64,000 bases of DNA from Catenuloplanes indicus (GTDB taxonomy: Bacteria > Actinomycetota > Actinomycetes > Mycobacteriales > Micromonosporaceae), in the NCBI RefSeq assembly GCF_030813715.1, contig NZ_JAUSUZ010000001.1:5704001-5768000 (forward strand), written 5' to 3'. A program made the position numbers and the translations under genes. Positions 15,130-23,587 of the stretch are shown here, one piece after another. How positions within the stretch are numbered: position 1 is the first letter of the stretch; each line of letters begins with the position of its first letter. The notes beneath the pieces were generated by a model that was given only the letters and a program-made list of their open reading frames with translations, was not told where the DNA came from and did no database searches.

Positions 15130-18100
15130 GTGACGCACTACGGCGTCGCCCTCATCGCCGGCGGCCTGGCCGCTCTCATCGCGCTCAGCCTCGCGCTGCG
15201 CGCGGCGTCCCGTGCCGCGGCCCGTCGCCGCGAAGGGTTCGACGAGTCGCTCAGCGACGACGAACGGATCGAGCTGGCCCGCCGCGCCGCGCACATCCCG
15301 GCGCGTGAACTGCCGCACCTCGCCGCCGCCGAGGCCGCCCGCCGTGCCAACACCCCGGTCCGCCGGTCCCGCGGCAAGGTCGTCCACCCCCGCGCCGAAC
15401 AGCGGCGCCGCATCACCGCACCGACCATCCTGATCCCGGTCGTCTCCGAGCTCACCCAGCTCCTCCCCGCGATCGGACGCCGCCCGCACGGACGGCACAC
15501 GGCCTCCCGGCCGCGCACCACCAAACCCAGAGACCAGCAGCGGTACGACGTGACGCCGCCGCCCGCGACCCCGGAGCCCCCGCTGACGAACGCCTCGGAC
15601 TTCGAGCCCGCCACCGGACCCGTCGACGGCCGCTGGGACGTGCGCTCCTATCCGGACACCGGCACGTATCCGGACACCGGCACGTACGGTCCCGGCTCCT
15701 ACGCGGCCGCCGGTTACGGCGACGGCACGCCGGGCCTGCGGCCGGGTGCGCCGGGGAACGACCCCGGTCCGGCCGCGTCCCGTCCCTCGTCGTCGGCGGC
15801 GGTGCCGGGCGGGGCGGATGAGCCGGAGGCCGCGGCCGGGGTGCGGCCGGGAGCGCCGCAGGGCCGGTCCGGTGCCGATGCGGTCGCCCGGCCGGTGCGC
15901 CCGCGGCCCGCGCCGCGTTCGGCGCCGGACGCGGCGACGCTGTCCTACTGGCCGGATGCCGCGGGCACGGGCGAGGACTCCGGCGCGTTCGCGGCCGTCC
16001 GCCCGGTGTCCGGTGCGCACGACGCCGCACCGGAGCGCTACGACGCGGCGCGCGGTTACGAGACGCCCCGCGGACACCAGGCTTCGGTCGGCCACCGTGC
16101 GCCGAGCGGTTACGGGACCACGGGCTCCTATGAGGAGCCCGCCGGCTACGACACCTCCGGTGGTTACCGGACGCCGGGAAACCCTGACGTCTCCGGTGGG
16201 CCCGAGGCGTCCGCTGAATACCGGCTGGGGATTCCCGGCGGATCCGGTGGCTACCGAGCGCCCGGCAACACCGGCTTCTCGGGTGGACCGGACGCGTCCG
16301 GAGGTCATGGAATGCCCAATGGGGTGCAGGCCTCCGCTGGTTACCGGATGCCGGCGAACCATGACGTCCCCGGCGGACACACCGTCCCGGGTAGCAGCCG
16401 GCCCTGGCCGGGCGAGGGACAGCCGGAGGAACACGGCACGCGGCCGGGCTGGCCGGCGGGCACGCCGGAGCCGGCCTACGACACCGACGCGTACGGATTC
16501 ACCGGCTCGCCGGACGCGACCGGAACCGCCGCCGGATACGGCGAGACACCGGCACGCCGCGATCAGCAGCCCGGCGCGACCGCTGAGCGATACGACGCCG
16601 AGGCCTCGAACGGCTACGGCGAGGCCCGGACCGACGCCGCCACGGACCGCTTCGACGAGTACGGCACCACCGCGCCCACGGATCGCCACTATGGACCGGA
16701 CTACGGTGACCCCTACGGCACCGCGCGGCCGGAGCGCGGCGTTCCGGTCCGGGACGACGGCTACGACGGCAGCTACCGCCAGGCCGGCGCTGATGCCGGC
16801 CGGGCCGGCTACCAGCGCGGCACGCCCGCCGGGGCCGCATACCGCGACGCGGGCGAGACCGGTGCGGCTCTCCGGCACGCGACCGGCCCGGCCGGGTACG
16901 GCCACGGCACGAACGGCGCGGACCGGAACGGCGACTACGAGGCCGCCACGCGCGTAGATCGTGGCCAGGGCCGCTCGGCCCGCGCGGCCGGTGCGGGCAC
17001 GAACGACGCCGGCACGAGCGCCGCCGGTGCCGGTGGCTTCGGCAGCCCCGGCGATCCTGAGGGGTTCGACCGCCTCGGCGGTGACCGCAGCTCTGGCGGC
17101 AGCGGCGCCGGTGGCTTCGACGACGACAGTGGCGCCGGCGGTTTCCCTGGTGGTGGCGGTGCCGATGGGTTCGGCGATGGAGCCCGCACCGGTGGGCTCG
17201 ACGGTGACACCGGCGCCGACGGTTTCGGGGACGGTACCCGCGCAGGCGGTGTCGGTGGTGACAGCGGCGTCCATGGCACCCACGGTGGTTTCGCCGGTGA
17301 CGCCGGTCCCGGCCGGCGGAACGGGTTCGGTGGCGAGTCGGCTGACGCCGCCGGAGCCGGTCATCCAGCGGCCGGCGGCCGGCGGCACGGCGGCTACGGT
17401 GCCGGGTTCGCGGAGGCGGCGACCGCGGTGCGGCCGCCGGCGACCTGGGACGCGCCGGATCACCGATCCGGTGGTGGGGGCCGGCGGGCCGCCGGCGGGT
17501 TCGACGCCGCCGTGGACCGCAACGACTTCGCGGAGCACACCCGTCGTCAGCGCGCGGCCGTCACCCGCTCGCCGGGCCACGACGCCACTCCTGCCTGGGA
17601 CGCGAGTACCCAGCGCAACAACCGGATGCCACGCACCGCTGCCGCTGTCATGGACCCACTGGTGAGCGGCGATCCGACGGCCGCACGGGGACAGGCCGGC
17701 GGCCGATCCCGGCGCACCGGCCGCGAGCTCGCGCAGGACCGGACCACCACGTCCGCCACGCAGTTCGGCGCAACCGGCGATCCGGCCGCACGCCGGGACA
17801 CGACGGCGGGGTGGGACTTCACCAACGCACGCGAGGTCACCCCGCTCGCACCGCCGAACCCCACCAGGTCCGGCCGCCGCGACACGAACGCCGTGCGGAA
17901 CACGACCGACCCGGTCGCGAGCCGCGAGCCGGTCGAGACGACCACGTCCGCCGGCATCACCGCGGGCCGGACACCAGCCGGGCGTGACGTCGCGCCGAAC
18001 CGCGATGCGGCGGGGAATCCTGATCTGGCGCTGGGCCGCGATCTGCCGCCGAACCGCGAGCCGGCAGCGAACCGCGACTTCCCGGCGAACCGCGAGCTTG

Positions 18101-18972
18101 CGCCGAACCGCGACCTGACAGCGAACCGCGACTACGCGGCGAACAGCGACCTCGCGGCGAGCCGTGACGTGACGGCGTGGGACCCTGCCGCGACCCAGGC
18201 TACGGCTAAGGGCGGAGACCCGGCCCCCGGCCGGGACTCGGCAGCCATGCGTGGCTACCCGGAGACGCGAACCGGCTCCACCGGCTGGGCCGGTGCGGAA
18301 GCCCGGATCGGTCCCGACGGCCGGGCCGGCTCCACCGGCTGGGCCGGTGCCGAGCGCCGGACCGGTTCCGCGGGCTGGGCCGGTGCCGAGCGCCGGACCG
18401 GCTCCGACGGATGGGCCGCTTACGAGGGCCGGACAGACTCGCCTGGAGCGGCCGACCGCGCCAGCGCCCCGAACCGCAACCTCTCCGGTCGTGGCGCGGG
18501 GCCGGGCCAGAACCGGGATCTCGCGAGTCGCGGCCCGGTGCCGGGCCAGGCCGGTGCACGCGACGGCGAACCGTACCCGGCACGGCCCGAGAGCCGGACG
18601 GACCTGCCCGGCACCACCCGCTCCCCGCAGCCGGCTCCGGCCGGCCGGCGGCAGGCCGGAGCACCGCCCGCAACCCGGCGGACCGGCGCGGCCGCACCAC
18701 CGGCCGAGGCCGCGGAGAGCGCCCCCAGCCGGGCCGGCCGCAAGGGCTTCGCGAACCTCGGCGATCTGGCCGAACTGGCGAGGATCGCCGCGCTCGCCGA
18801 GCGCTCCGGATCCCGCGACAGCCGCCCGCGCGACCTGCCGACGCGGCAGAGCGTCTCGCTGAGCCTGCCCCGCCCAGCCGCAGCCGCGGTCGCGGCGCAC
18901 CTGCCGGAATACACACCCAGCGCGCCGACCCCCCGCTCGACCATCTACTCCAGCCGCCACGCGGCCGGCTGA
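15130..18972 (+). CDS. Very long disordered membrane-anchored protein, function unknown
   Basis: A protein of 1280 residues. It begins [19 protein letters not shown], one transmembrane helix, then a conserved-looking charged region ([22 protein letters not shown], about residues 35-60) and over 1100 residues of low complexity. Repeat types follow in order: GY/G-x-P/SGG units (about 310-430), GFGD/GG units (about 635-730) and NRDL/ANRD units (about 950-1020). A short ordered motif near the C-terminus ([28 protein letters not shown]) may be a binding helix. The GTG at 15130 opens directly before the membrane helix. It is divergent from the carboxylase beta gene. Scaffold or cell-envelope function is only a guess. 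Confidence 0.75.
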   Translation: MTHYGVALIAGGLAALIALSLALRAASRAAARRREGFDESLSDDERIELARRAAHIPARELPHLAAAEAARRANTPVRRSRGKVVHPRAEQRRRITAPTILIPVVSELTQLLPAIGRRPHGRHTASRPRTTKPRDQQRYDVTPPPATPEPPLTNASDFEPATGPVDGRWDVRSYPDTGTYPDTGTYGPGSYAAAGYGDGTPGLRPGAPGNDPGPAASRPSSSAAVPGGADEPEAAAGVRPGAPQGRSGADAVARPVRPRPAPRSAPDAATLSYWPDAAGTGEDSGAFAAVRPVSGAHDAAPERYDAARGYETPRGHQASVGHRAPSGYGTTGSYEEPAGYDTSGGYRTPGNPDVSGGPEASAEYRLGIPGGSGGYRAPGNTGFSGGPDASGGHGMPNGVQASAGYRMPANHDVPGGHTVPGSSRPWPGEGQPEEHGTRPGWPAGTPEPAYDTDAYGFTGSPDATGTAAGYGETPARRDQQPGATAERYDAEASNGYGEARTDAATDRFDEYGTTAPTDRHYGPDYGDPYGTARPERGVPVRDDGYDGSYRQAGADAGRAGYQRGTPAGAAYRDAGETGAALRHATGPAGYGHGTNGADRNGDYEAATRVDRGQGRSARAAGAGTNDAGTSAAGAGGFGSPGDPEGFDRLGGDRSSGGSGAGGFDDDSGAGGFPGGGGADGFGDGARTGGLDGDTGADGFGDGTRAGGVGGDSGVHGTHGGFAGDAGPGRRNGFGGESADAAGAGHPAAGGRRHGGYGAGFAEAATAVRPPATWDAPDHRSGGGGRRAAGGFDAAVDRNDFAEHTRRQRAAVTRSPGHDATPAWDASTQRNNRMPRTAAAVMDPLVSGDPTAARGQAGGRSRRTGRELAQDRTTTSATQFGATGDPAARRDTTAGWDFTNAREVTPLAPPNPTRSGRRDTNAVRNTTDPVASREPVETTTSAGITAGRTPAGRDVAPNRDAAGNPDLALGRDLPPNREPAANRDFPANRELAPNRDLTANRDYAANSDLAASRDVTAWDPAATQATAKGGDPAPGRDSAAMRGYPETRTGSTGWAGAEARIGPDGRAGSTGWAGAERRTGSAGWAGAERRTGSDGWAAYEGRTDSPGAADRASAPNRNLSGRGAGPGQNRDLASRGPVPGQAGARDGEPYPARPESRTDLPGTTRSPQPAPAGRRQAGAPPATRRTGAAAPPAEAAESAPSRAGRKGFANLGDLAELARIAALAERSGSRDSRPRDLPTRQSVSLSLPRPAAAAVAAHLPEYTPSAPTPRSTIYSSRHAAG

Positions 18973-19227
18973 CCCGGCCCTCCGGCCGTAAGGGCGCCCC
19001 GGCTGACCGGCCCGGTCGTCCGGGCTACCTGGCGGCGGCTGACCGGCCTGGTTCGCCGGCCGCTGGCCCGGCCCGGTCGTCCGGCTGCATGGCTGCGGCT
19101 GGCCGGCGGGCCTGGTGGTCTGGCCGCCGCACCGCCGGCCACCGGCCACCACTTTCAATATTGAGCCCGGTGAGCAGAGCGATGCGGGTGCGCACGCCGG
19201 CCGGGAGGGGCGCCGTAGGCTGGGCGG
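18973..19227. other. Gap before birA with imperfect repeats and a distant repeat-family copy
   Basis: From 18990 to 19100 a roughly 50-bp unit rich in GCTGACCGGCC and GGCCCGGTCGTCCGG recurs imperfectly. At 19155-19187 lies a relative of the repeat at 4290: TCAATATTGAGCCCGG then TGAGCAGAGCGA. No gene seen. Confidence 0.6.
19155..19187 (-). repeat. Distant copy of the intergenic repeat family at 4.0-4.3 kb
   Basis: Starts with the palindrome TCAATATTGA and continues GCCCGGTGAGCAGAGC, matching the extended copy at 4290-4324 at most positions (differences are mainly transitions). It lies about 40 bp before birA. Confidence 0.65.
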
Positions 19228-20106
19228 ATGTCGTTCGCCGCGGGCGGGAGCCCGTTCTCGGATCTGGGCCGGCCGCCGTTGAACGAGCGGGCGCTGCGCC
19301 GGGCGCTGCTGACGCCGGGTGCGCTGTGGCGGCGGCTGGAGGTGCGGGCCGAGACCGGCTCGACGAACGCGGACGTGGCCGCCGCGGCGCGGGACGACGA
19401 GCCGGAGGGGCTGATCGTCGTCGCCGAGCGGCAGGTCGCCGGGCGCGGGCGGCTCGGCCGTACCTGGGAGTCACCGGCCCGCGCGGGACTGTCGCTGAGC
19501 GTGTTGCTGCGGCCCAACGTGCCGGACGAGGCGCGCGGCTGGGCGGCGGTGCCGACGGCCGCGTACGGCTGGCTGCCGTTGCTCGCCGGGGTGGCGCTGT
19601 GCGCGAGCGTGCACCGGGTGACCGGCCTGGACGCCTCGCTCAAGTGGCCGAACGACCTGCTCGTCCCGGTCGGTGCCGGCGAGGGGAAGACGGCCGGGAT
19701 CCTGGCCGAGGGCGTGTCCGGCGCGGTGGTGATGGGCGTCGGGCTGAACGTGAGCCTGCGCGCGGACGAGCTGCCCGACCGGCCCACCGGCCCGCCGGCC
19801 ACCTCGCTGGTGCTGGCCGGTGCACCGGACGCGGACCGGGAGCCGCTGCTCAAGGCGTTCCTGCGGAGCTTCGCGGACTGGTACGCGCGCTGGCGCGAGG
19901 CCGGCGGCGACGCGGCGGCGAGCGGGCTGCGGGAGGCCTACCGGGACAGCTGCGGCACGATCGGCAAGCGGGTGCGGGTGCTGCTGCCGGACGGGTCCGA
20001 GGTGTCCGGCTTCGTGACCGGGGTGGACGACGACGCGCGCCTGCTGGTCCGCACCCCGGCCGGGGACCGCCCGCTGGCCGCCGGGGACGTCGTGCACCTG
20101 CGCTGA
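19228..20106 (+). CDS. birA: Biotin-[acetyl-CoA-carboxylase] ligase
   Basis: A 292-residue biotin protein ligase. The catalytic domain shows TGSTNADV, the biotinyl-AMP loop [15 protein letters not shown] and the lysine motif [10 protein letters not shown], followed by the small C-terminal SH3-like domain ([17 protein letters not shown]). It lacks the N-terminal DNA-binding domain of E. coli BirA, as is usual in actinobacteria, so it is an enzyme only. It would biotinylate the carboxylase alpha subunit encoded at the left edge. The ATG at 19228 gives the usual length; a weak GGGCGG precedes it. Confidence 0.94.
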   Translation: MSFAAGGSPFSDLGRPPLNERALRRALLTPGALWRRLEVRAETGSTNADVAAAARDDEPEGLIVVAERQVAGRGRLGRTWESPARAGLSLSVLLRPNVPDEARGWAAVPTAAYGWLPLLAGVALCASVHRVTGLDASLKWPNDLLVPVGAGEGKTAGILAEGVSGAVVMGVGLNVSLRADELPDRPTGPPATSLVLAGAPDADREPLLKAFLRSFADWYARWREAGGDAAASGLREAYRDSCGTIGKRVRVLLPDGSEVSGFVTGVDDDARLLVRTPAGDRPLAAGDVVHLR

Positions 20107-20223
20107 CCGCGCGCTCGGCGTCCGTACCGTGGATGGGCTGGTTTTCGGACGATCGTGACCCTGCGTCGGAGGCCTGGTACGCACGCGCTACCGTGCTGCG
20201 CACATTCCCTAGAGGAGGAACCC

Positions 20224-20766
20224 GTGGCCTTTCCGGAGGACGTGCTCACCAGTGACGAGCACGTCGTGTTGCACCTGCGCCCGCACTGGAAGGCGCTGAT
20301 CGGGCCGGTGACCGTCACCGTGCTCGCGGTCGCGGCCGTCGGCGCGAGCTTCCTGCTGCCCGAGGGCTGGATGATCGGCCAGCTGGCGATCGTCGTGGCC
20401 GCGGTCGTGCTGGCCGGCTGGCTGGCGCTGTGGCCGTTCCTGGTCTGGCGCAACACGAACTACGTCTTCACGAACGAGCGGGTGATGCTGCAGAAGGGCG
20501 TACTCAACCGCGACCGGCGGGACATCCCGCTGTCCCGGGTGAACGACCACTCGATGACGCAGCGCTTCGTCGAGCGGCTGCTCGGTTCCGGCACGCTGAC
20601 CATCGAGTCGGCCGGGGAGCGCGGCCAGTCGGTGCTGGTCGACATCCCGCGCATCGAGCAGGTCCAGACCACGCTGTACGAGCTGGTCGAGGCGGACCGG
20701 GACAAGCACACGCTCGGCGACGACGAGCTGCGGGACGCGCTGAAGGCGCCGGGGAATCCGGCCTAG
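20224..20766 (+). CDS. PH-domain membrane protein (bPH2 type)
   Basis: A 180-residue protein with two transmembrane helices (about 25-47 and 52-75) followed by a bacterial PH domain: VWRNTNYVFTNERVMLQKGVLNRDRRDIPLSRVNDHSM is typical of the PF03703 family. The GTG at 20224 has a strong AGAGGAGGAA site. In many actinobacteria a gene of this type follows birA. The role is unknown; the family is membrane-bound and may bind other proteins or lipids. Its stop overlaps the stop of the convergent MaoC gene through the shared CTAG (20763-20766). Confidence 0.85.
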   Translation: MAFPEDVLTSDEHVVLHLRPHWKALIGPVTVTVLAVAAVGASFLLPEGWMIGQLAIVVAAVVLAGWLALWPFLVWRNTNYVFTNERVMLQKGVLNRDRRDIPLSRVNDHSMTQRFVERLLGSGTLTIESAGERGQSVLVDIPRIEQVQTTLYELVEADRDKHTLGDDELRDALKAPGNPA

Positions 20767-21254
20767 CCGGCCGGTCTCCGCAGGAACCAGCCCCGGAACC
20801 GGAGGCGGAGCACGTCCTCCTCCGGGTATCCGGCCGCGTCGAGGCGGCTCATCGTGCCCTCGAGCGTGACGGTGCCGAGGCCGGGACGGGCGTCGGACGG
20901 CCGGCGGCCGAGCACCTCGAGCCGGGTGCCGAGCCGGTCGCCGCCGCGGACCGGAGCGAGCCAGCGCAGCTCCTCGATGCCCGGCGAGGCGTCGGCGGCG
21001 GCGTGCTGGAGCAGGTGCTCGACGTACGCGCGCATGAACAGGCTCGCGGTGAACCAGCCGCTCGCGATCAGGCCCCGGTACGGGCTGCGGGCGGCCAGGT
21101 CGCCGTCGACGTGGTACCACTGCGGGTCGAACCGCTCCGCGAACGTGATCATCTCGATTTCGTCGACGGCCGTCACCCCGAGGTCGAACACCAGCCCCGG
21201 GGTGAGGTCCTCGAAGAACACGTCCGCCGGCTCACCCGTGCCGGACCGGATCAC
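20763..21254 (-). CDS. MaoC-like (R)-specific hydratase/dehydratase
   Basis: A 163-residue single-hotdog protein. FDPQWYHVDGDLAARSPYRGLIASGW carries the hydratase-2 motif with the catalytic Asp and His (DPQWYH) and the SPYxGxIASG block. Enzymes of this family hydrate trans-2-enoyl-CoA to (R)-3-hydroxyacyl-CoA or act in related dehydrations. The GTG start at 21254 lies 8 bp after the GtrA gene stop, so the gene probably ends a transcript sigma-GtrA-GtrA-MaoC. The physiological substrate is unknown. Confidence 0.88.
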   Translation of the reverse strand: MIRSGTGEPADVFFEDLTPGLVFDLGVTAVDEIEMITFAERFDPQWYHVDGDLAARSPYRGLIASGWFTASLFMRAYVEHLLQHAAADASPGIEELRWLAPVRGGDRLGTRLEVLGRRPSDARPGLGTVTLEGTMSRLDAAGYPEEDVLRLRFRGWFLRRPAG

Positions 21255-21262
21255 GGCCCCGG

Positions 21263-21901
21263 TCAGGACGTCGGGTTCGGAACCGGGGTGCTGCTATCCG
21301 CGGTCCGCTGCTGAGGAGCGACCGCGGCGACGCCGTTTGGGCGGCCCTCGGCGCTCCCGTCGGCGTCCTGGTGAGTCGAGTGCTCGGCCAGTTCCGCGGT
21401 GAGGTCGAGGTCGGCCATCGCGTGCGGGTCGATGTCCTCGATGTGCAGGTGATCGACCTTGCCGGCCGGCACCCGGCGGAACACGAACGTGCGGTACGAC
21501 CAGAACCGGAACAGCGTGCCGAAGACCTGGCCGCCGAACTTGGCGATGTTGAGCGCCAGCACGGTGTGCAGGCCCAGACCGTACTTGAAACCGGCCAGCA
21601 CGCCGAGCTCGATGCCGAGCGCGACGCCGTTGAAGAAGAAGAACAGCACGTACTCACGGCGCATGCTCGACTTCGGGCGGTCACGATAGGTCCAGTGCCG
21701 GTTCATCAGGTACGACGTGGTGGTCGCGATGACCGTCGCGATGATGTTCGCCTTCAGCTCTCCGCCGCGCATCACGGTCAGGATGAGGATGTTGAAGATG
21801 GCGAAGTTGATTCCGAAGTTGACGCCGCCGACGATGCCGAACTTGGCCGCCTCGCGGATCAGCTTCTGCCACCGTTCCGGCAGCAGACGGAGAAGACGCA
21901 T
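21263..21901 (-). CDS. GtrA-family membrane protein 1
   Basis: A 212-residue protein with four transmembrane helices in the first 150 residues (IVGGVNFGINFAIFNILIL; TVIATTTSYLMNRHWTYRD; FFFFNGVALGIELGVLAG; the last before FWSYRTFVFRR). NRHWTY and RFWSYRTFVF are GtrA signatures. The tail (about 155-212) is hydrophilic and probably disordered. GtrA proteins take part in transfer of undecaprenyl- or decaprenyl-linked sugars across the membrane for cell-wall glycans. An AAGGTGG site precedes the ATG. It is a paralogue of the next gene upstream. Confidence 0.9.
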   Translation of the reverse strand: MRLLRLLPERWQKLIREAAKFGIVGGVNFGINFAIFNILILTVMRGGELKANIIATVIATTTSYLMNRHWTYRDRPKSSMRREYVLFFFFNGVALGIELGVLAGFKYGLGLHTVLALNIAKFGGQVFGTLFRFWSYRTFVFRRVPAGKVDHLHIEDIDPHAMADLDLTAELAEHSTHQDADGSAEGRPNGVAAVAPQQRTADSSTPVPNPTS

Positions 21902-21971
21902 TCGGCCACCTTACGACAGGTTGTCGGATGTGAGCGTGGGACCGGTCGGTAGCAAATTCATTGCGGCGTCC

Positions 21972-22463
21972 TTAGTCACGTTCCGTACTTTCCGCAGGTA
22001 CGGGCGGTGGCGTCGAGGCTGGTGCCGCAGCGACGAAGACGAACGTCCGGTACGACCAGAACCGGACGAGCGTGCCCAGTGCGGTACCCAGGAACTGGGC
22101 AGAGATGTAGTCCGCGGCCTCGGTCTGAAATACCGGCCAGATCGAACCGAGCCCATAGTGGGTCAGCGCGAGTGTGCCGAGCGCCACACCGATTCCGACC
22201 AGGTTGAAGAAGAAGTAGAGCCCGTACTCGCGGGCGAGGCCGGACCGCTCCCGGTGCCGCCAGGTCCAGAAGCGGTTGCCGAAGAACGCCAGCGTGGCGG
22301 CGATCGATGCGGCGATCGCCTTGGCGGTGAGCGTCTCCATCCCGAGGCCCTGCAGGCAGAACGCGTAGATCGCGAAGTCGACCACGAACGCGATGCCGCC
22401 CACCACGCCGAACTTGCCGATCTCCTGGACGAGGTGACCGAAGCGAGCCCACAGCTTGTGCAT
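21972..22463 (-). CDS. GtrA-family membrane protein 2
   Basis: A 163-residue four-helix protein (MHKLWARFGHLVQEIGKFGVVGG...) with the same GtrA signatures as its neighbour: NRFWTWRHRER and RFWSYRTFVF. It ends in a short Pro-rich tail. The ATG at 22463 lies 13 bp after the sigma-factor stop; a longer frame reaching upstream would overlap the sigma gene and lacks conservation. Tandem GtrA genes suggest two parallel steps or a hetero-oligomer in lipid-linked sugar export. Confidence 0.9.
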   Translation of the reverse strand: MHKLWARFGHLVQEIGKFGVVGGIAFVVDFAIYAFCLQGLGMETLTAKAIAASIAATLAFFGNRFWTWRHRERSGLAREYGLYFFFNLVGIGVALGTLALTHYGLGSIWPVFQTEAADYISAQFLGTALGTLVRFWSYRTFVFVAAAPASTPPPVPAESTERD

Positions 22464-22476
22464 CCGGACAGGGTAC

Positions 22477-23283
22477 TCAGGTGTGCGCGTGCCGCACGCG
22501 GACCCGGCATCGACCGCCGTTGACCTCACTCAGTTCGCCCACCCGCAGTGCACACTGCCGGCAGCGGGCCAGGTGGCGGCCCACCTTGGTGCGTTCCCGC
22601 GCGGAGAGCCGGGCGCGCAGGTATCCGCCGAGCCGGTCGCTGGTCCACCGGCAGTCCGCGGATGCCGCGCCGGCCAGGTGCTCGCGCAGGTAGCCCTGGC
22701 GCAGCCCCTCCCGCGCGCGGTGGGCGAGCACCGCGGCCGCGTTCGGCGTCAGGCCGAGCAGTGGCGCGACCTGGCTGGGCGTGGCGCCCTCCACCTCGGT
22801 GCGCCACAGCACCTCCCGCCAGCGGGCCGGCAGCTTGCGGAACGCGCGAGCCGCGTACGCCTGCTCCAGTGCGGCCAGCGTCGGGTCCGGGAACGGCTCG
22901 CTCACGTCGTACCGGGTCAGGTCGTCGGTGAACTGGAGCCGCCGGTCCCGGCGGACGCGGTGGTAGCAGACGTGCCGCAGCGTGGTGCTCAGGTAGGCGC
23001 GGAACGCGAGCTGTGGGCCCTGCCCGGCGCGCAGCTTCGCGAGCACCTTGGCGAACGTCTCGGCGACCAGGTCCTCGACGTCGGCCGGGTCGCGGACCAG
23101 CGTGCGGGCCAGCGCGCGGGCCGCGTCCGAATGGCGCTCCCAGAGCGTGCCGTAGGCGTCCGGGTCGCCGGCGCGGACCGCGTCGAGCAGCGCCGCGTCC
23201 TCGACCGCGGAGTCCAGCGACTCCAGGCCGAGCGAGGGCTCGGCCGGTTTGGACGGTGAGTCGGAAGAGTGATCAGTGCCCAT
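22477..23283 (-). CDS. Sigma-70 family RNA polymerase sigma factor with fused zinc-finger tail
   Basis: A 268-residue ECF-type sigma factor. Region 2 lies around residues 30-105 (DAYGTLWERHSDAARALART, DVEDLVAETFAKVLAKL), region 4 around 150-210 (LPARWREVLWRTEVEGATPSQVAPLLGLT). After it comes a tail of about 60 residues containing VGRHLARCRQCALRVGEL, an HxxxCxxC zinc-binding anti-sigma motif (zf-HC2 like). Fusion of the sigma factor and anti-sigma motif in one chain is known from a few ECF groups. The ATG at 23283 has an excellent CAGGAGG site. Its target promoters are not identified. Confidence 0.9.
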   Translation of the reverse strand: MGTDHSSDSPSKPAEPSLGLESLDSAVEDAALLDAVRAGDPDAYGTLWERHSDAARALARTLVRDPADVEDLVAETFAKVLAKLRAGQGPQLAFRAYLSTTLRHVCYHRVRRDRRLQFTDDLTRYDVSEPFPDPTLAALEQAYAARAFRKLPARWREVLWRTEVEGATPSQVAPLLGLTPNAAAVLAHRAREGLRQGYLREHLAGAASADCRWTSDRLGGYLRARLSARERTKVGRHLARCRQCALRVGELSEVNGGRCRVRVRHAHT

Positions 23284-23587
23284 TGCTTGCCTCCTGATGA
23301 CGGGGGTTGGGGAGGTACGCCTGGGATGTCGGATGACTCCGAGCTTATGGCAAAAAGTCCGGATTGTGCAGACCCGGTCTCTCCCCGAAAGTTCTTGCGC
23401 GCATCTGCGCGCCCGGCCGTAGGAACCACCGTGAAAGTGCATCCGCACCGTTGTTTGTGCACTTCTTCACGAAGATGACGCGCTGAACTGACTTACGCTG
23501 TGGAGAACTCCCGTGCCGGACCCCAGGCGTGCCTACGCCCGGTCTCCGTGCACGCGAACGGTCAGCGTCGACCTAAGGAGATCAGTG
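23284..23587. other. 304-bp divergent control region between the sigma gene and pckG
   Basis: No gene seen. It contains an inverted repeat (AAGTGCA at 23435-23441 and TGCACTT at 23458-23464, framed by GTGA and TCAC) and a -10-like TACGCT at 23491-23496, which could serve pckG. The pckG ribosome site AAGGAGAT ends the gap. Confidence 0.5.
23435..23464. promoter_or_regulatory. Inverted repeat upstream of pckG, candidate operator
   Basis: AAGTGCA and TGCACTT are perfect inverted arms 16 bp apart, lying 27 bp before a TACGCT -10 candidate. The position suits a regulator site for pckG; which protein binds is unknown. Confidence 0.4.

Noticed and set aside
13444-19158. A 1904-codon open frame on the minus strand, continuous with the carboxylase beta gene
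   Set aside because: Only the part up to 15009 matches the carboxylase; the rest is antisense to the long disordered protein and is open because of extreme GC bias.
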